Shown here: piece after piece, positions 23,246 to 31,641 of the stretch
How positions within the stretch are numbered: the stretch's first letter is position 1
How the letters are laid out: every line of letters begins with the position of its first letter
Assembly: GCF_900113225.1 (NCBI RefSeq)
Contig: NZ_FOZE01000001.1
Span: 2,480,001-2,544,000, forward strand
DNA from: Mitsuaria sp. PDC51
Lineage (GTDB): Bacteria > Pseudomonadota > Gammaproteobacteria > Burkholderiales > Burkholderiaceae_C
Direction of reading: 5' to 3'
Length of the DNA: 64,000 bases
Notes under the pieces: model-generated
Told to the model about the DNA's origin: nothing
The model's database searches: none
The model's input: only the letters and a program-made list of their open reading frames with translations
Translations under genes and position numbers: made by a program

Positions 23246-25854
23246 TGCGGCGCGACTTCCTGCGCCAGTGCGCCTGCGGCGTCGCGAGCGCGGCCGGAGC
23301 GGCGATGGGCGGCCCGGGCCGCGCGCTCCTCGGTCCCGCCTTCGGCGCGCTGCTTGCGACGGATGCGATGGCCCACGCCGGCGCGACGCCGGCGTCCGCC
23401 CCCGAGGACGCCGCTTCCGCGATCACACGGCGCCACGCGACCGAGGCCATGTCGACCGCCGCCCGCGTGCCGCTGTCGCAGGTGCGGCTGCTCGACGGCC
23501 CGCTGAAGGCGGCGCAGGACGTCGACCAGCGCTACCTGATGGCGCTCGATCCGGACCGGCTGCTCGCGCCCTTCCGGCGCGAGGCCGGCCTGCCGCAGCC
23601 CAAGCCGTCCTACGGCAACTGGGAGAGCAGCGGCCTGGACGGTCACATGGGCGGGCACTACGTGTCGGCGCTGGCGATGATGGCGGCGTCCACCGGCGAC
23701 CCGCAGGTGCATCGACGGCTCGTCGAGGTGCTGCGCGAGCTCCGCCAGTGCCAGCTCGCCCATGGCGACGGCTACCTCGGCGGCATCCCCGACGGCAAGG
23801 CCGCCTGGCGCGAGGTCGCGCGCGGCGAGCTCAAGGTCGACAGCTTCTCCGTCAACGGGCGCTGGGTGCCTTGGTACAACCTGCACAAGACCTTCGCCGG
23901 CCTGCGCGACGCGTGGCAGCTGACGCAGGAGCCGCTGGCGCGCGAGATGCTGATCGACCTGGGCGCCTGGGCGCTGGCCCTGCTCGAGCCGCTGAGCGAC
24001 GCGCAGCTGCAGGACTTGATGCGCGCCGAGCACGGCGGCATGAACGAGGTCTTCGCCGACATCGCCGCGATGAGCGGCGGCGCGCGTTACCTGCGCCTGG
24101 CCGAGCGCTTCTCGCACCGCGCGATCCTCGATCCGCTGCGCGAGCCTCGCGACGCGCTGACCGGGCTGCATGCCAATACGCAGATCCCCAAGGTGATCGG
24201 CTTCGCCCGCATCGCCGAGGAGCGCGACCCCGGCGCGGCGGACAAGGACTGGCTGGCGCCCGCGCGCTTCTTCTGGACCACGGTGCGCGAGCGCCGCAGC
24301 GTCGCCATCGGCGGCAACAGCGTCAGGGAGCATTTCCATCCGCTGACCGACTTCCAGCCCATGCTCGACGAGGTGGAAGGTCCCGAGACCTGCAACACCT
24401 ACAACATGCTCAAGCTCACCGAGCTGCTGCACGCGCACGCGGCCGGCGACGAGGAGCGCGCACGCTACGCCGACTACTACGAGCGCGCGCTGTTCAACCA
24501 TGTGCTCGCGTCGCAGCATCCGGCGGGCGGCTTCGTCTACTTCACGCCGATGCGGCCCAACCACTACCGGGTGTACTCGCAGGTCGATCTCGGCATGTGG
24601 TGCTGCGTCGGCTCGGGGCTGGAGAGCCACGCGCGGCATGGGCAGTTCATCTACACGCGCGACGAGGGATCGAATGCCGAGGGCGCGCCGGTGCTGTTCG
24701 TCAACCTGTTCGTGGCCTCGTCCCTCGACTGGCGCGAGCGGGGCCTGCGGCTGACGCAGCGCACGCGCTTCCCCGACGAGGCGACGACGCGCATCGTCAT
24801 CGACGAAGCGCCAACGCAGGCCCGCTTCACGCTGAAGATCCGGCATCCGGGATGGCTCGCGCCGGGCGCGCTCCGGGTCAAGGTCAACGGCGAAGCGCTT
24901 GCCCTGAGCGCCGCGGACCGACAGCCGGGCGGCTATGTCGCGCTGACGCGCGACTGGCGCGCCGGCGATGTCGTCGAGGTCCGCCTGCCGATGCGCACGA
25001 CGCTCGAGGCCCTGCCCACGCGCAGCGACTTCGTCGCGGTGCTGCACGGCCCGATCGTGCTCGCGGCGCGGACCACGCCGATCGCCGGCGAGCGGCTCGA
25101 GTACCGGGCCGGCGAGGCGCGCATGGACCACGTCGCGCAGGGCGCGCTCGTGCCGCTGGCGCAGACGCCGCAGTTCGTCACCGCGAAGGCGGACTTCGGC
25201 GGACGGCTCGCGCCGGTGCCGGGTCGCTCGCTGAGCTTCAGCGCCGGCTCGCTGCTGCAGGGACCGGATGGCGCGCCGATGCCGGACCTGGTGCTCGAGC
25301 CCTTCTTCCGCGTGCATGACTCGCGTTATGTCCTGTACTGGCCCTGCAGCACGCCGGCCGAGGCGAAGGCGCGCCGCGAGCGACTGGCCCTGGAAGAGCG
25401 CGAACGGCTGGCGTTGCAGGCCCGCACCGTCGATGCGGTCGCGCCCGGCGAGCAGCAGCCCGAGAGCGACCACGGCTTCGCTGGCGAGGGCGTCGAGACC
25501 GGCCTCAACAAGGGCCGCCGCTGGCGTCACGCGACGGCGTGGTTCAGCTATCGCCTGAACGACCCCAAGCGCGAGGGCCGGCTGCTGCGGCTGGCCTTCT
25601 CGGCGCTGGATGATGGCCGCCGGTTCTCGGTCTGGGTCAACGACCGGCGGCTGGCGGATCTGACGCTGCGCGCGGACGAGGCCACCGACCGGGCTCCGGG
25701 CGCGGAGATCTACAGCCGCGACTTCCCGTTGCCCGAGGACTGGCCGCGAGCGGCGGACGGCGCCGTGCGGGTGCGATTGGTTGCGGAGCCCGGCTCGATC
25801 GCCGGCGGGCTCTACGACCTGCGGCTGTTGCGGGCCACCGCGCCGGCGCACTGA
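23245..25854 (+). CDS. GH127/GH146-type beta-L-arabinofuranosidase, exported
   Basis: 869 residues with a Tat-like leader (M-R-R-D-F-L-R-Q). The domain from about 72 to 700 is the DUF1680/GH127 (alpha/alpha)6 fold. Catalytic features are all present: Glu381 and Cys383 in E-T-C-N-T-Y-N, and Cys453/Cys454 in W-C-C-V-G-S-G-L-E. These match the zinc-bound cysteine site of bifidobacterial HypBA1, with the same Glu-to-Cys spacing. About 170 extra C-terminal residues form beta-rich domains that carry a Y-W-P-C motif. It would remove beta-L-arabinofuranose, found at the ends of some pectic arabinans and on plant extensins. The ATG overlaps the preceding stop codon, so translation is coupled. Closest subfamily (GH127 versus GH146) not decided. 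Confidence 0.85.
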   Translation: MRRDFLRQCACGVASAAGAAMGGPGRALLGPAFGALLATDAMAHAGATPASAPEDAASAITRRHATEAMSTAARVPLSQVRLLDGPLKAAQDVDQRYLMALDPDRLLAPFRREAGLPQPKPSYGNWESSGLDGHMGGHYVSALAMMAASTGDPQVHRRLVEVLRELRQCQLAHGDGYLGGIPDGKAAWREVARGELKVDSFSVNGRWVPWYNLHKTFAGLRDAWQLTQEPLAREMLIDLGAWALALLEPLSDAQLQDLMRAEHGGMNEVFADIAAMSGGARYLRLAERFSHRAILDPLREPRDALTGLHANTQIPKVIGFARIAEERDPGAADKDWLAPARFFWTTVRERRSVAIGGNSVREHFHPLTDFQPMLDEVEGPETCNTYNMLKLTELLHAHAAGDEERARYADYYERALFNHVLASQHPAGGFVYFTPMRPNHYRVYSQVDLGMWCCVGSGLESHARHGQFIYTRDEGSNAEGAPVLFVNLFVASSLDWRERGLRLTQRTRFPDEATTRIVIDEAPTQARFTLKIRHPGWLAPGALRVKVNGEALALSAADRQPGGYVALTRDWRAGDVVEVRLPMRTTLEALPTRSDFVAVLHGPIVLAARTTPIAGERLEYRAGEARMDHVAQGALVPLAQTPQFVTAKADFGGRLAPVPGRSLSFSAGSLLQGPDGAPMPDLVLEPFFRVHDSRYVLYWPCSTPAEAKARRERLALEERERLALQARTVDAVAPGEQQPESDHGFAGEGVETGLNKGRRWRHATAWFSYRLNDPKREGRLLRLAFSALDDGRRFSVWVNDRRLADLTLRADEATDRAPGAEIYSRDFPLPEDWPRAADGAVRVRLVAEPGSIAGGLYDLRLLRATAPAH

Positions 25855-25983
25855 CGGTGCACTGACGGCACTTCCAGGCGCTCAGACGGCTCGGACGACC
25901 CAGGCGGCCCGATCGGATCGAGCGGATCGGACAACCGGGGGCGACCGGGGGGCGAGAACGGGTCGATTCGCGGCGACAGATTG

Positions 25984-25997
25984 CCGCAAGGTTGCGG
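25984..25997 (+). promoter_or_regulatory. Palindrome upstream of the MipA/OmpV-like gene
   Basis: CCGCAAGGTTGCGG has perfect 6-base arms around GG and lies 41 bases ahead of the ATG. A -10-like TAGAAT follows at 26012, with no good -35. It is a candidate operator for a two-component or TetR-type regulator. Confidence 0.35.
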
Positions 25998-26037
25998 CGG
26001 GGACCTCTTCCTAGAATCCCGCAACCTGTTTTCGTCC

Positions 26038-26892
26038 ATGCGCCGCTCCGTCCCTTGCCCGCCCGCGCGCGGCGCCGCCGCCCTCCGCTGCGCCGCGCGA
26101 GCCACCCTCCCCTTGCTTGGCGCCGGCCTCATGGCCGGCTCGGCGGGATGCTGGGCCGCCGGCAGCCTCGTGTTGATGGACGCACCGCCCGAGGCCGCGA
26201 GCTGGTCCGGCGGGGCGACCGCCCACAGCTGGCCGTCGGCGCCGGGTAGCCGCTCGCGCAGTGACGACCTCCTGCCGGCGCTGGAATACCTCGCGCCCAG
26301 CGGCGCCTTCGTGTCGACCGACCTGGGCATCGGCTGGAACCTCGTGCCGCTGCTCGCCGGCGCCGAGGCCGCCAGGACCTGGCAGGTCGGCGCCCGGCTC
26401 TGGCCGCAGTTCGGCCGCCCGTCGCGGTTCACGCCAAACGGCATCGACCGGCTGGGCCCGCGCGTCACCACCGAGGCCTTCGCCAACGTCCAGGCGACGC
26501 CGTGGCTGCTGCTGCAATCGGGCCTGTCGTGGGGCAGCGCACGTCATCACGACGGGCAGTTGCTGGAGCTCGGCATCACCTCCGGCCTCCCCGTCGGCGA
26601 GGACCTGATCGCGGTGACGCTGGCGGCGACCGCGGCCAACGGCGCGCACCTGCGCAGCAGCTACGGCGTCGGTCCCGGCGAGTCGCTCGCCAGCGGCCTG
26701 CCCGAGTGGCGCCCGCGCGCCGGGATGATGGACTGGAGCGTGGCGCTGAGCGGTGAGCACAAGTTCTCCGAGCGCTGGTCCGTCAGCGGGCAGTGGCTGA
26801 ACGCGCGCCTGGTCGGCGACGCGGCGCGGTCACCGCTGACGAACTCGAAGTCGCAGCAGACCTTCAGCCTGAGCCTGTGGCATCGCTTCTGA
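26038..26892 (+). CDS. MipA/OmpV family outer-membrane protein
   Basis: 284 residues with a long N-terminal leader containing a hydrophobic stretch (to about residue 41, A-G-C-W-A-A). The body alternates beta strands and ends in S-L-W-H-R-F, the C-terminal aromatic typical of outer-membrane barrels. The segments Y-G-V-G-P-G-E-S-L-A-S-G-L-P-E-W-R-P and S-E-R-W-S-V-S-G-Q-W-L-N-A-R-L-V-G-D-A-A fit the MipA/OmpV family, which scaffolds murein enzymes or forms small-molecule pores. An earlier in-frame start lacks a signal peptide. It follows the arabinan cluster by about 180 bases on the same strand, but nothing ties it to sugar use. Confidence 0.75.
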   Translation: MRRSVPCPPARGAAALRCAARATLPLLGAGLMAGSAGCWAAGSLVLMDAPPEAASWSGGATAHSWPSAPGSRSRSDDLLPALEYLAPSGAFVSTDLGIGWNLVPLLAGAEAARTWQVGARLWPQFGRPSRFTPNGIDRLGPRVTTEAFANVQATPWLLLQSGLSWGSARHHDGQLLELGITSGLPVGEDLIAVTLAATAANGAHLRSSYGVGPGESLASGLPEWRPRAGMMDWSVALSGEHKFSERWSVSGQWLNARLVGDAARSPLTNSKSQQTFSLSLWHRF

Positions 26893-26998
26893 GCAATCGC
26901 AGGTCCGCTCCCGCCGCCCCTCGTTACTGCCCCTCATCACCGCTCGCCGTCACTGCTTCCGTCACCGCGCCTGTCACCGACTGCCGCCACCGCCAGCC

Positions 26999-28162
26999 AT
27001 GCATCGCGTTCTCCTCATCGCCGTCCCGCTGTTCGGGCTCTGCATCGCGCTCGAATGGCTGTGGGGCCGGCTCACCGGCCGCGACAACTACCGGCTGCCC
27101 GATGCGATCAGCAGCCTCAGCCAGGGCGTGCTGAGTCTGGCGGTGGCGGCAGTAACCCCGCTGTTCCAGAGCGGCCTGTACGCCTGGGCTCTGCCGCACC
27201 TGGCGCTGCTGCCGTCCTCGACCTGGTCGGGCGCATGGGGCTGGGCGACCGCGATCGTGGTCTACGACTTCTGCGACTACTGGCTGCATCGCGTCAGCCA
27301 CGAGAGCGCGCTGTTCTGGGCCGCGCATGCGGTGCATCACCAGAGCGAGCATTTCAACCTCACGACCGCGCTGCGCCAGGAGAGCTTCTACGCGGTGATG
27401 GGCGCGCCCTTCTTCCTGCCGATGGCGCTGCTGGGCCTGCCGGTGGACCTGTACCTGGGCGCCGGGCTGTTCGTGCTGCTGTACCAGTTCTGGATCCACA
27501 CCGAGCACATCGGCCGCCTCGGCTGGCTCGACCGCGTGTTCTCGACGCCCTCCAACCACCGGGTGCACCACGCGGTGAATCCTGGCTACCTGGACAAGAA
27601 CTACGGCGCGGTGCTGGTGATCTGGGACCGGATGTTCGGCACCTTCGCCGAGGAGACCGAGCGCTGCGTCTACGGGACGGTCAAGCCGCTGCGCAGCTGG
27701 TATCCGCTGCAGGCCGTCGGGCAGTTCTATGGCGAGCTGCTCCACCGCGCGCGGGCCACGCCGCGCTGGTTGGATCGGGCGCGGCTGTTGTTCAAGTCGC
27801 CCGGCTGGGCGCCGCCCGGACTTGCGCCCTTCGCGCCTCCGGACGAAGCCCGGCTGCGACAGCCGCGTTTTGATCCGCCGGTCAGCTTGCTCGACAAGAT
27901 CCGCGCGACCAGCCTGCTGCTCGTGACGGCGGTGGCGTCGGCGGTCTGGCTCGACATCAGCGACGAGCTCGGCGAGGGCCGCAACCTCCTCGCGGCGGCC
28001 GTGATCGCGATCGGCCTGTCGGCCGCGGGCGCGATGCTGTCGCGTGGTGCGGCGGAGCCTCGCCGGACAGCGCGGTGGCTGGCGTGGGGGATCTACCTCG
28101 GCGCGATGGTCGCTTGCGGGGGATTGATCGCGGTGATCACGGCAATCGCGTCGAAGGTCTGA
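26999..28162 (+). CDS. Sterol desaturase/fatty-acid hydroxylase family membrane protein
   Basis: 387 residues with hydrophobic helices at the N-terminus, centre and C-terminus. The eight-His di-iron signature is complete: H-R-V-S-H, H-A-V-H-H (in A-H-A-V-H-H-Q-S-E-H) and H-R-V-H-H, in the order expected for membrane-bound di-iron oxygenases. They hydroxylate or desaturate lipids in the inner membrane using O2. The C-terminal 110 residues add two or three further helices beyond the catalytic core. The lipid substrate cannot be told. Upstream is the MipA-like gene (106-base gap), downstream a convergent gene. The start codon ATG at 26999 lacks a clear ribosome site. Confidence 0.85.
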   Translation: MHRVLLIAVPLFGLCIALEWLWGRLTGRDNYRLPDAISSLSQGVLSLAVAAVTPLFQSGLYAWALPHLALLPSSTWSGAWGWATAIVVYDFCDYWLHRVSHESALFWAAHAVHHQSEHFNLTTALRQESFYAVMGAPFFLPMALLGLPVDLYLGAGLFVLLYQFWIHTEHIGRLGWLDRVFSTPSNHRVHHAVNPGYLDKNYGAVLVIWDRMFGTFAEETERCVYGTVKPLRSWYPLQAVGQFYGELLHRARATPRWLDRARLLFKSPGWAPPGLAPFAPPDEARLRQPRFDPPVSLLDKIRATSLLLVTAVASAVWLDISDELGEGRNLLAAAVIAIGLSAAGAMLSRGAAEPRRTARWLAWGIYLGAMVACGGLIAVITAIASKV

Positions 28163-28225
28163 CGGCGACGCGCCGTGATCGGCGCGCTGCCGTCGCAGGC
28201 CTCGTTCGAAAGCGCTCAGTTGTGC

Positions 28226-29344
28226 TCAGCTGTGCGGCCAGCCCAGGGCTGCCAACGCGTCGTCGTAGTCCTCAGTCGAGGCCGCGTCGAGCCGGGCGGT
28301 GTCGGCTTGTTGGCCGAGCGATGCAAGGCAAAGCAGCGTCGCGCCGCCGAAGGCGATCAGATCCTCTGCCGCAGCCACCGGGGCGTCGTGGCCGAGCGCC
28401 CGCGACAGGCGCTGGCGCAGCCGGTGACAGACGTAGGTCGACACGACGGCGCCCACCGTGCCGGCCAGCGCCGCCGGCCATGAACGCCCACCCGCCAGCG
28501 CGGCACCGGAGATCGCGCCGCTGATCGCGCGCGCGGCGAGGCCGGGCGGATCGGTGCGATCGGGCGTCGACGGCAGCTTGTCGACGATCAGCTCGCCGAG
28601 GGCCATCGGCGTGGTCAGCGCCACCGCGGGCGTCGTGCCGAGCATCGCCAGCGGGGAGTCCTTCAGGTCGATCCAACCGAGCCTGGCCGCCCAGCTCGCG
28701 GTCACCAGCGGCGCGCTGGTGCGCGGCCCCGCGGTCGCACCGAGCAGGAAGGCCATGGCCAGCGTCCGGCGCGAGTCCGCCACCGGGCGGGTGACGATCG
28801 CGACACGTCGCGCCTTCGCCTGGCGGATCGCCGCCGCGCCGGCTCGCGCATCGCCGAAGAGCCGGCGGAAGCAGCGGCGGGCGGACTCGGTGAACGCGCC
28901 GTAGACGAGGTGCGAGACATACGAATAGGGATGCGACTGGACCGGCGCCCGCGTGACCGGATCGCCAAAGCGCATGGCGGGCACCAGGCCCTCGTCCAGC
29001 AGCGTCGCGGTGGCGATGCCGAAGGCAGCGCCCCGCCCCCAGGCGGCCAGCGGCCGGCGTTCCGCCACGGCGCCGTAGAGGCCGCCGACCAGCGATCCCA
29101 CCGCGTAGTGCACCGCCTCGCCCGCCGCCGGCCGATGGCGTGACGGCAGCCGGCGGCCGCCCAGGCGGGCGAGCCGATCGGCGGCCCGCTCGGTGGAGGG
29201 CCAGCCGCGCACGCCGGAGGTGATGCCCACGCGCGCGAGCAGGTCCTGGAACGCCGTCATCGCCGCGGCGCCGATCAGTCCGCCGGCCAGGCCGGCCGCG
29301 GCGCCCAGCGGAAGGTCGGAACGACAGGGAGGTGACGTGTTCAT
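28226..29344 (-). CDS. DUF1440-DUF4126 fusion membrane protein
   Basis: 372 residues. The N-terminal half (A-A-A-G-L-A-G-G-L-I-G-A-A-A-M-T-A-F-Q-D near residues 14-33, then G-S-L-V-G-G-L-Y-G) looks like the DUF1440/YagU membrane family. The C-terminal half (A-F-L-L-G-A-T-A-G-P-R-T-S-A-P-L through G-E-L-I-V-D-K-L-P-S-T-P) looks like DUF4126. Both are inner-membrane families of unknown function; joining them in one chain suggests they act together. The ATG at 29344 has a good AAGGAG. It lies 83 bases upstream of, and is convergent with, nothing; the MocR gene follows behind it in the same direction. YagU is linked to acid resistance in E. coli, which gives no firm clue here. Confidence 0.6.
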   Translation of the reverse strand: MNTSPPCRSDLPLGAAAGLAGGLIGAAAMTAFQDLLARVGITSGVRGWPSTERAADRLARLGGRRLPSRHRPAAGEAVHYAVGSLVGGLYGAVAERRPLAAWGRGAAFGIATATLLDEGLVPAMRFGDPVTRAPVQSHPYSYVSHLVYGAFTESARRCFRRLFGDARAGAAAIRQAKARRVAIVTRPVADSRRTLAMAFLLGATAGPRTSAPLVTASWAARLGWIDLKDSPLAMLGTTPAVALTTPMALGELIVDKLPSTPDRTDPPGLAARAISGAISGAALAGGRSWPAALAGTVGAVVSTYVCHRLRQRLSRALGHDAPVAAAEDLIAFGGATLLCLASLGQQADTARLDAASTEDYDDALAALGWPHS

Positions 29345-29430
29345 GGGGACTCCTTGGCTGACGAAGCCCGCACTGCGGCAAGGCCCGTGCCTTGCGGGTC
29401 GACCGGTCGCCGACCAGCGCGATGCAGGGC

Positions 29431-30882
29431 TCACGCGTCCGGCCGCCGCGCCGTCCCGGCCGGGGCGAATCGCGCCAGCGTCTCGACCACGCGGTCGCAG
29501 GCGCGCTCGACCTGCGTCGCGGACGCCGTGGCCACGCTGAGCATCAATCCGGACCGGGCCTGCTCCGGCCGGGCGAACCAGACCGACAGCGGTGCCGGCG
29601 CGATGCCGAAGGCGAACAGCGCGCGGGCGACCGCCAGGTCGGACACACCGTCGGGCGTGCGGACCAGGACCGCCAGCGCCGCCGGGTGGCTGTCGCCCAG
29701 GCCGCGATCGCGCAGCGCCCGCAGCAGCCCCTCGCGCTGCGCCAGGTACAGCCGCTTGGTCCTGCGCAGATGGCGCAGGTAGTGCCCGTCGCGCATGAAC
29801 GCGGCGACCGCCAGCTGCGCCGCCGGTCCGGGGGGCGGCGCCAGGCAGGCGGCCACCTCACCCAGGCGCGCCGCCAGCGACGCCGGCGCCACGACAAAGC
29901 CCAGTCGCAGCCGCGGATCGATCGTCTTGCTGAAGGAGCCGATGTGGAGGACGCGGCCGTGGCGATCCAACGATGCCAGCGCCGGGGCGGCGCGCCCCTG
30001 CAGCTGCAGCTCGCTCAGGTAGTCGTCCTCGACGATCCAGCCGCCGGTGCTGGCGGCCCAGTCCATCAGCCGCAGCCGGCGTCGCAGGGACATCGTCACG
30101 CCCAGCGGCGCCTGCTGCCCGGGCGTGACCACCGCGAGCGCCGCATCGGGCGCGTCGCGCCAGCCGGCGTCGACATCCAGGCCTTCCTCGTCCACGAGTA
30201 CCGGAACGGGTGTCAGCCGCCCGAGCTCGAGCGCGTGGCGCGTGAAGAAGAAGCCGGGCTCCTCCATCCAGGCGCGCCGCCCCTCGAGACCGAGCGCGCG
30301 CAAGGCGAGGCCTAGTCCCGCCGCGTAGCCGCCGGTGACCAGCACCTGGTCGGGAGAACACACCAGCCCGCGCGCCACCGCGAGGTAGCCGGCGATCTCG
30401 CGCCGCAGCGCCAGTTCGCCGCGAGGGTCGGGATAGAGCGCCGCGCCGCTGGTCTCCGCCGCCAGCGCGCGCGTCCGGAGCCGGGCCATCAGCTTGGCCG
30501 GCAGGCTGTCGCGCGAGGGAATGCCCGGCTGGAACAGCCCGGGACCGGCGGTCAGCTCGCGATACATCGACACGAAGGCGCCCGGGTCCAGCGCTTCGTC
30601 GCTGCCACGCGCCCGCGACGGCCGCTCGGCGACACGGGTGCCGGCAGCGCGCGAGGCCTCGATCAGCTGGTCCGCCGCAAGCTTCTCGTAGGCGACGCGC
30701 ACCGTGCCGCGCGACACGCCCAGTTGGGCCGCGAGGTCGATCCACGACGGCAGCCGCATGCCGGGCGTCAGCACCGACCGCTCGATCGCGGCCGAGATGC
30801 CGCGATGGATCTGGTCGGTGAGCGGCATGGCCGCGGACTTGTCGAGCGTGAGCGGCAGTGGCGGGTGCGGCGAGGAGGTCAT
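29431..30882 (-). CDS. MocR/PdxR-type GntR regulator with aminotransferase domain
   Basis: 483 residues: a GntR winged helix at about 15-85 (G-V-S-R-G-T-V-R-V-A-Y-E-K-L) and a fold-type I aminotransferase domain to the end. The PLP lysine is in G-S-F-S-K-T. Other cofactor contacts are readable (V-T-G-G-Y, E-D-D-Y). MocR proteins bind PLP or its external aldimine and control neighbouring genes, commonly vitamin B6 or amino-acid genes. The divergent neighbour is an AhpD-like gene at 31151; between them lie eight 8-bp repeats. The ATG at 30882 is chosen because the winged helix follows at the usual distance; longer frames include the repeat array. Confidence 0.88.
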   Translation of the reverse strand: MTSSPHPPLPLTLDKSAAMPLTDQIHRGISAAIERSVLTPGMRLPSWIDLAAQLGVSRGTVRVAYEKLAADQLIEASRAAGTRVAERPSRARGSDEALDPGAFVSMYRELTAGPGLFQPGIPSRDSLPAKLMARLRTRALAAETSGAALYPDPRGELALRREIAGYLAVARGLVCSPDQVLVTGGYAAGLGLALRALGLEGRRAWMEEPGFFFTRHALELGRLTPVPVLVDEEGLDVDAGWRDAPDAALAVVTPGQQAPLGVTMSLRRRLRLMDWAASTGGWIVEDDYLSELQLQGRAAPALASLDRHGRVLHIGSFSKTIDPRLRLGFVVAPASLAARLGEVAACLAPPPGPAAQLAVAAFMRDGHYLRHLRRTKRLYLAQREGLLRALRDRGLGDSHPAALAVLVRTPDGVSDLAVARALFAFGIAPAPLSVWFARPEQARSGLMLSVATASATQVERACDRVVETLARFAPAGTARRPDA

Positions 30883-30928
30883 CGGAGGCCTGCGGGGCAA
30901 GGGGATGGCACGGAACGGGACGGCAGTG

Positions 30929-30992
30929 GCGAAACCGCGAAACCGCGAAACCGCGAAATGGCGAGACGGCGAGACGGCGAGACGGCGAGACG
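30929..30992 (+). repeat. Eight tandem 8-bp repeats in a divergent promoter region
   Basis: 64 bases made of eight units: three GCGAAACC, one GCGAAATG and four GCGAGACG. They start 47 bases upstream of the MocR start codon and 159 bases before the AhpD-like start codon. Downstream at 31018-31031 is a short inverted repeat, GATTC-ttgc-GAATC. The two related blocks of identical units suggest expansion by slipped-strand copying. Because 8 is not a multiple of 3 and the array is not in a known coding sequence, unit-number change would alter promoter spacing rather than a protein. Confidence 0.85.
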
Positions 30993-31150
30993 AAAAGGTA
31001 TTGGCTCGTAGTACAGCGATTCTTGCGAATCTTGGGCCTTCGCATTGCACCACTGGCGGCGAAGAATGGCGCTCATCGATGACGCGGTCCGTTGGCAGCG
31101 TCACCGTCCCCGCCTCGGGCGATGCCGCCCTACCCCTTCAGGAGTCCCTC

Positions 31151-31612
31151 ATGACCCAACGTCTCGATTACACCCAGGTCTCGCCCGCCGGCGTCAAGGC
31201 GCTCGGCGGCGTCTACGGCTATGTAACGCAGAGCGGCCTGCCCGCCGCGCTGGTGGAACTGGTCTTCCTGCGGATCTCGCAGATCAACAACTGCGCCTAC
31301 TGCCTGGACATGCACACCCGCGACCTATTGAAGAAGGGCGTGCCGATCGAGAAGCTCGCCCTGGTGCAGGCCTGGGAGGAAGGCGGCGCGCTGTTCGATG
31401 CCCGGGAGCGCGCGGCGCTCGCCTGGGCCGAATCGGTGACGCGCGTGGCGAGCACCGGCGTCCCGGATGCCGACTTCGCCGCGGCGCATGCGGTGTTCAG
31501 CGAGAAGGAACTGGTCGACCTGACGATCGCGATCGGCCTCATGAACACCTACAACCGCCTCGCGATCAGCTTCCGCAACACGCCGCAGGCGGTCGCGATG
31601 GCGGCACGCTGA
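31151..31612 (+). CDS. AhpD-like carboxymuconolactone decarboxylase family protein
   Basis: 153 residues, cytoplasmic. The redox motif C-A-Y-C-L-D-M-H (Cys48, Cys51, His55) is that of AhpD-like peroxidase-associated proteins, so an alkyl-hydroperoxide or thiol reductase role is more likely than lactone decarboxylation. GGAG lies 6 bases before the ATG. It is divergent from a MocR-type regulator, which is probably its controller. The family forms all-helical hexamers or trimers. The small size and motif position agree with the family. Confidence 0.88.
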   Translation: MTQRLDYTQVSPAGVKALGGVYGYVTQSGLPAALVELVFLRISQINNCAYCLDMHTRDLLKKGVPIEKLALVQAWEEGGALFDARERAALAWAESVTRVASTGVPDADFAAAHAVFSEKELVDLTIAIGLMNTYNRLAISFRNTPQAVAMAAR

Positions 31613-31641
31613 GCGCCAGCCATGGCGCCGCGTCGGGGCGT

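Noticed and set aside
25848-25868. Direct duplication GCACTGACGG (period 11) at the end of the GH127-like gene
   Set aside because: Too short to interpret; it merely duplicates the stop codon region and forms no hairpin.
30929-30992. Possible CRISPR array
   Set aside because: Units are 8 bp and contiguous without spacers, and no cas genes are nearby.
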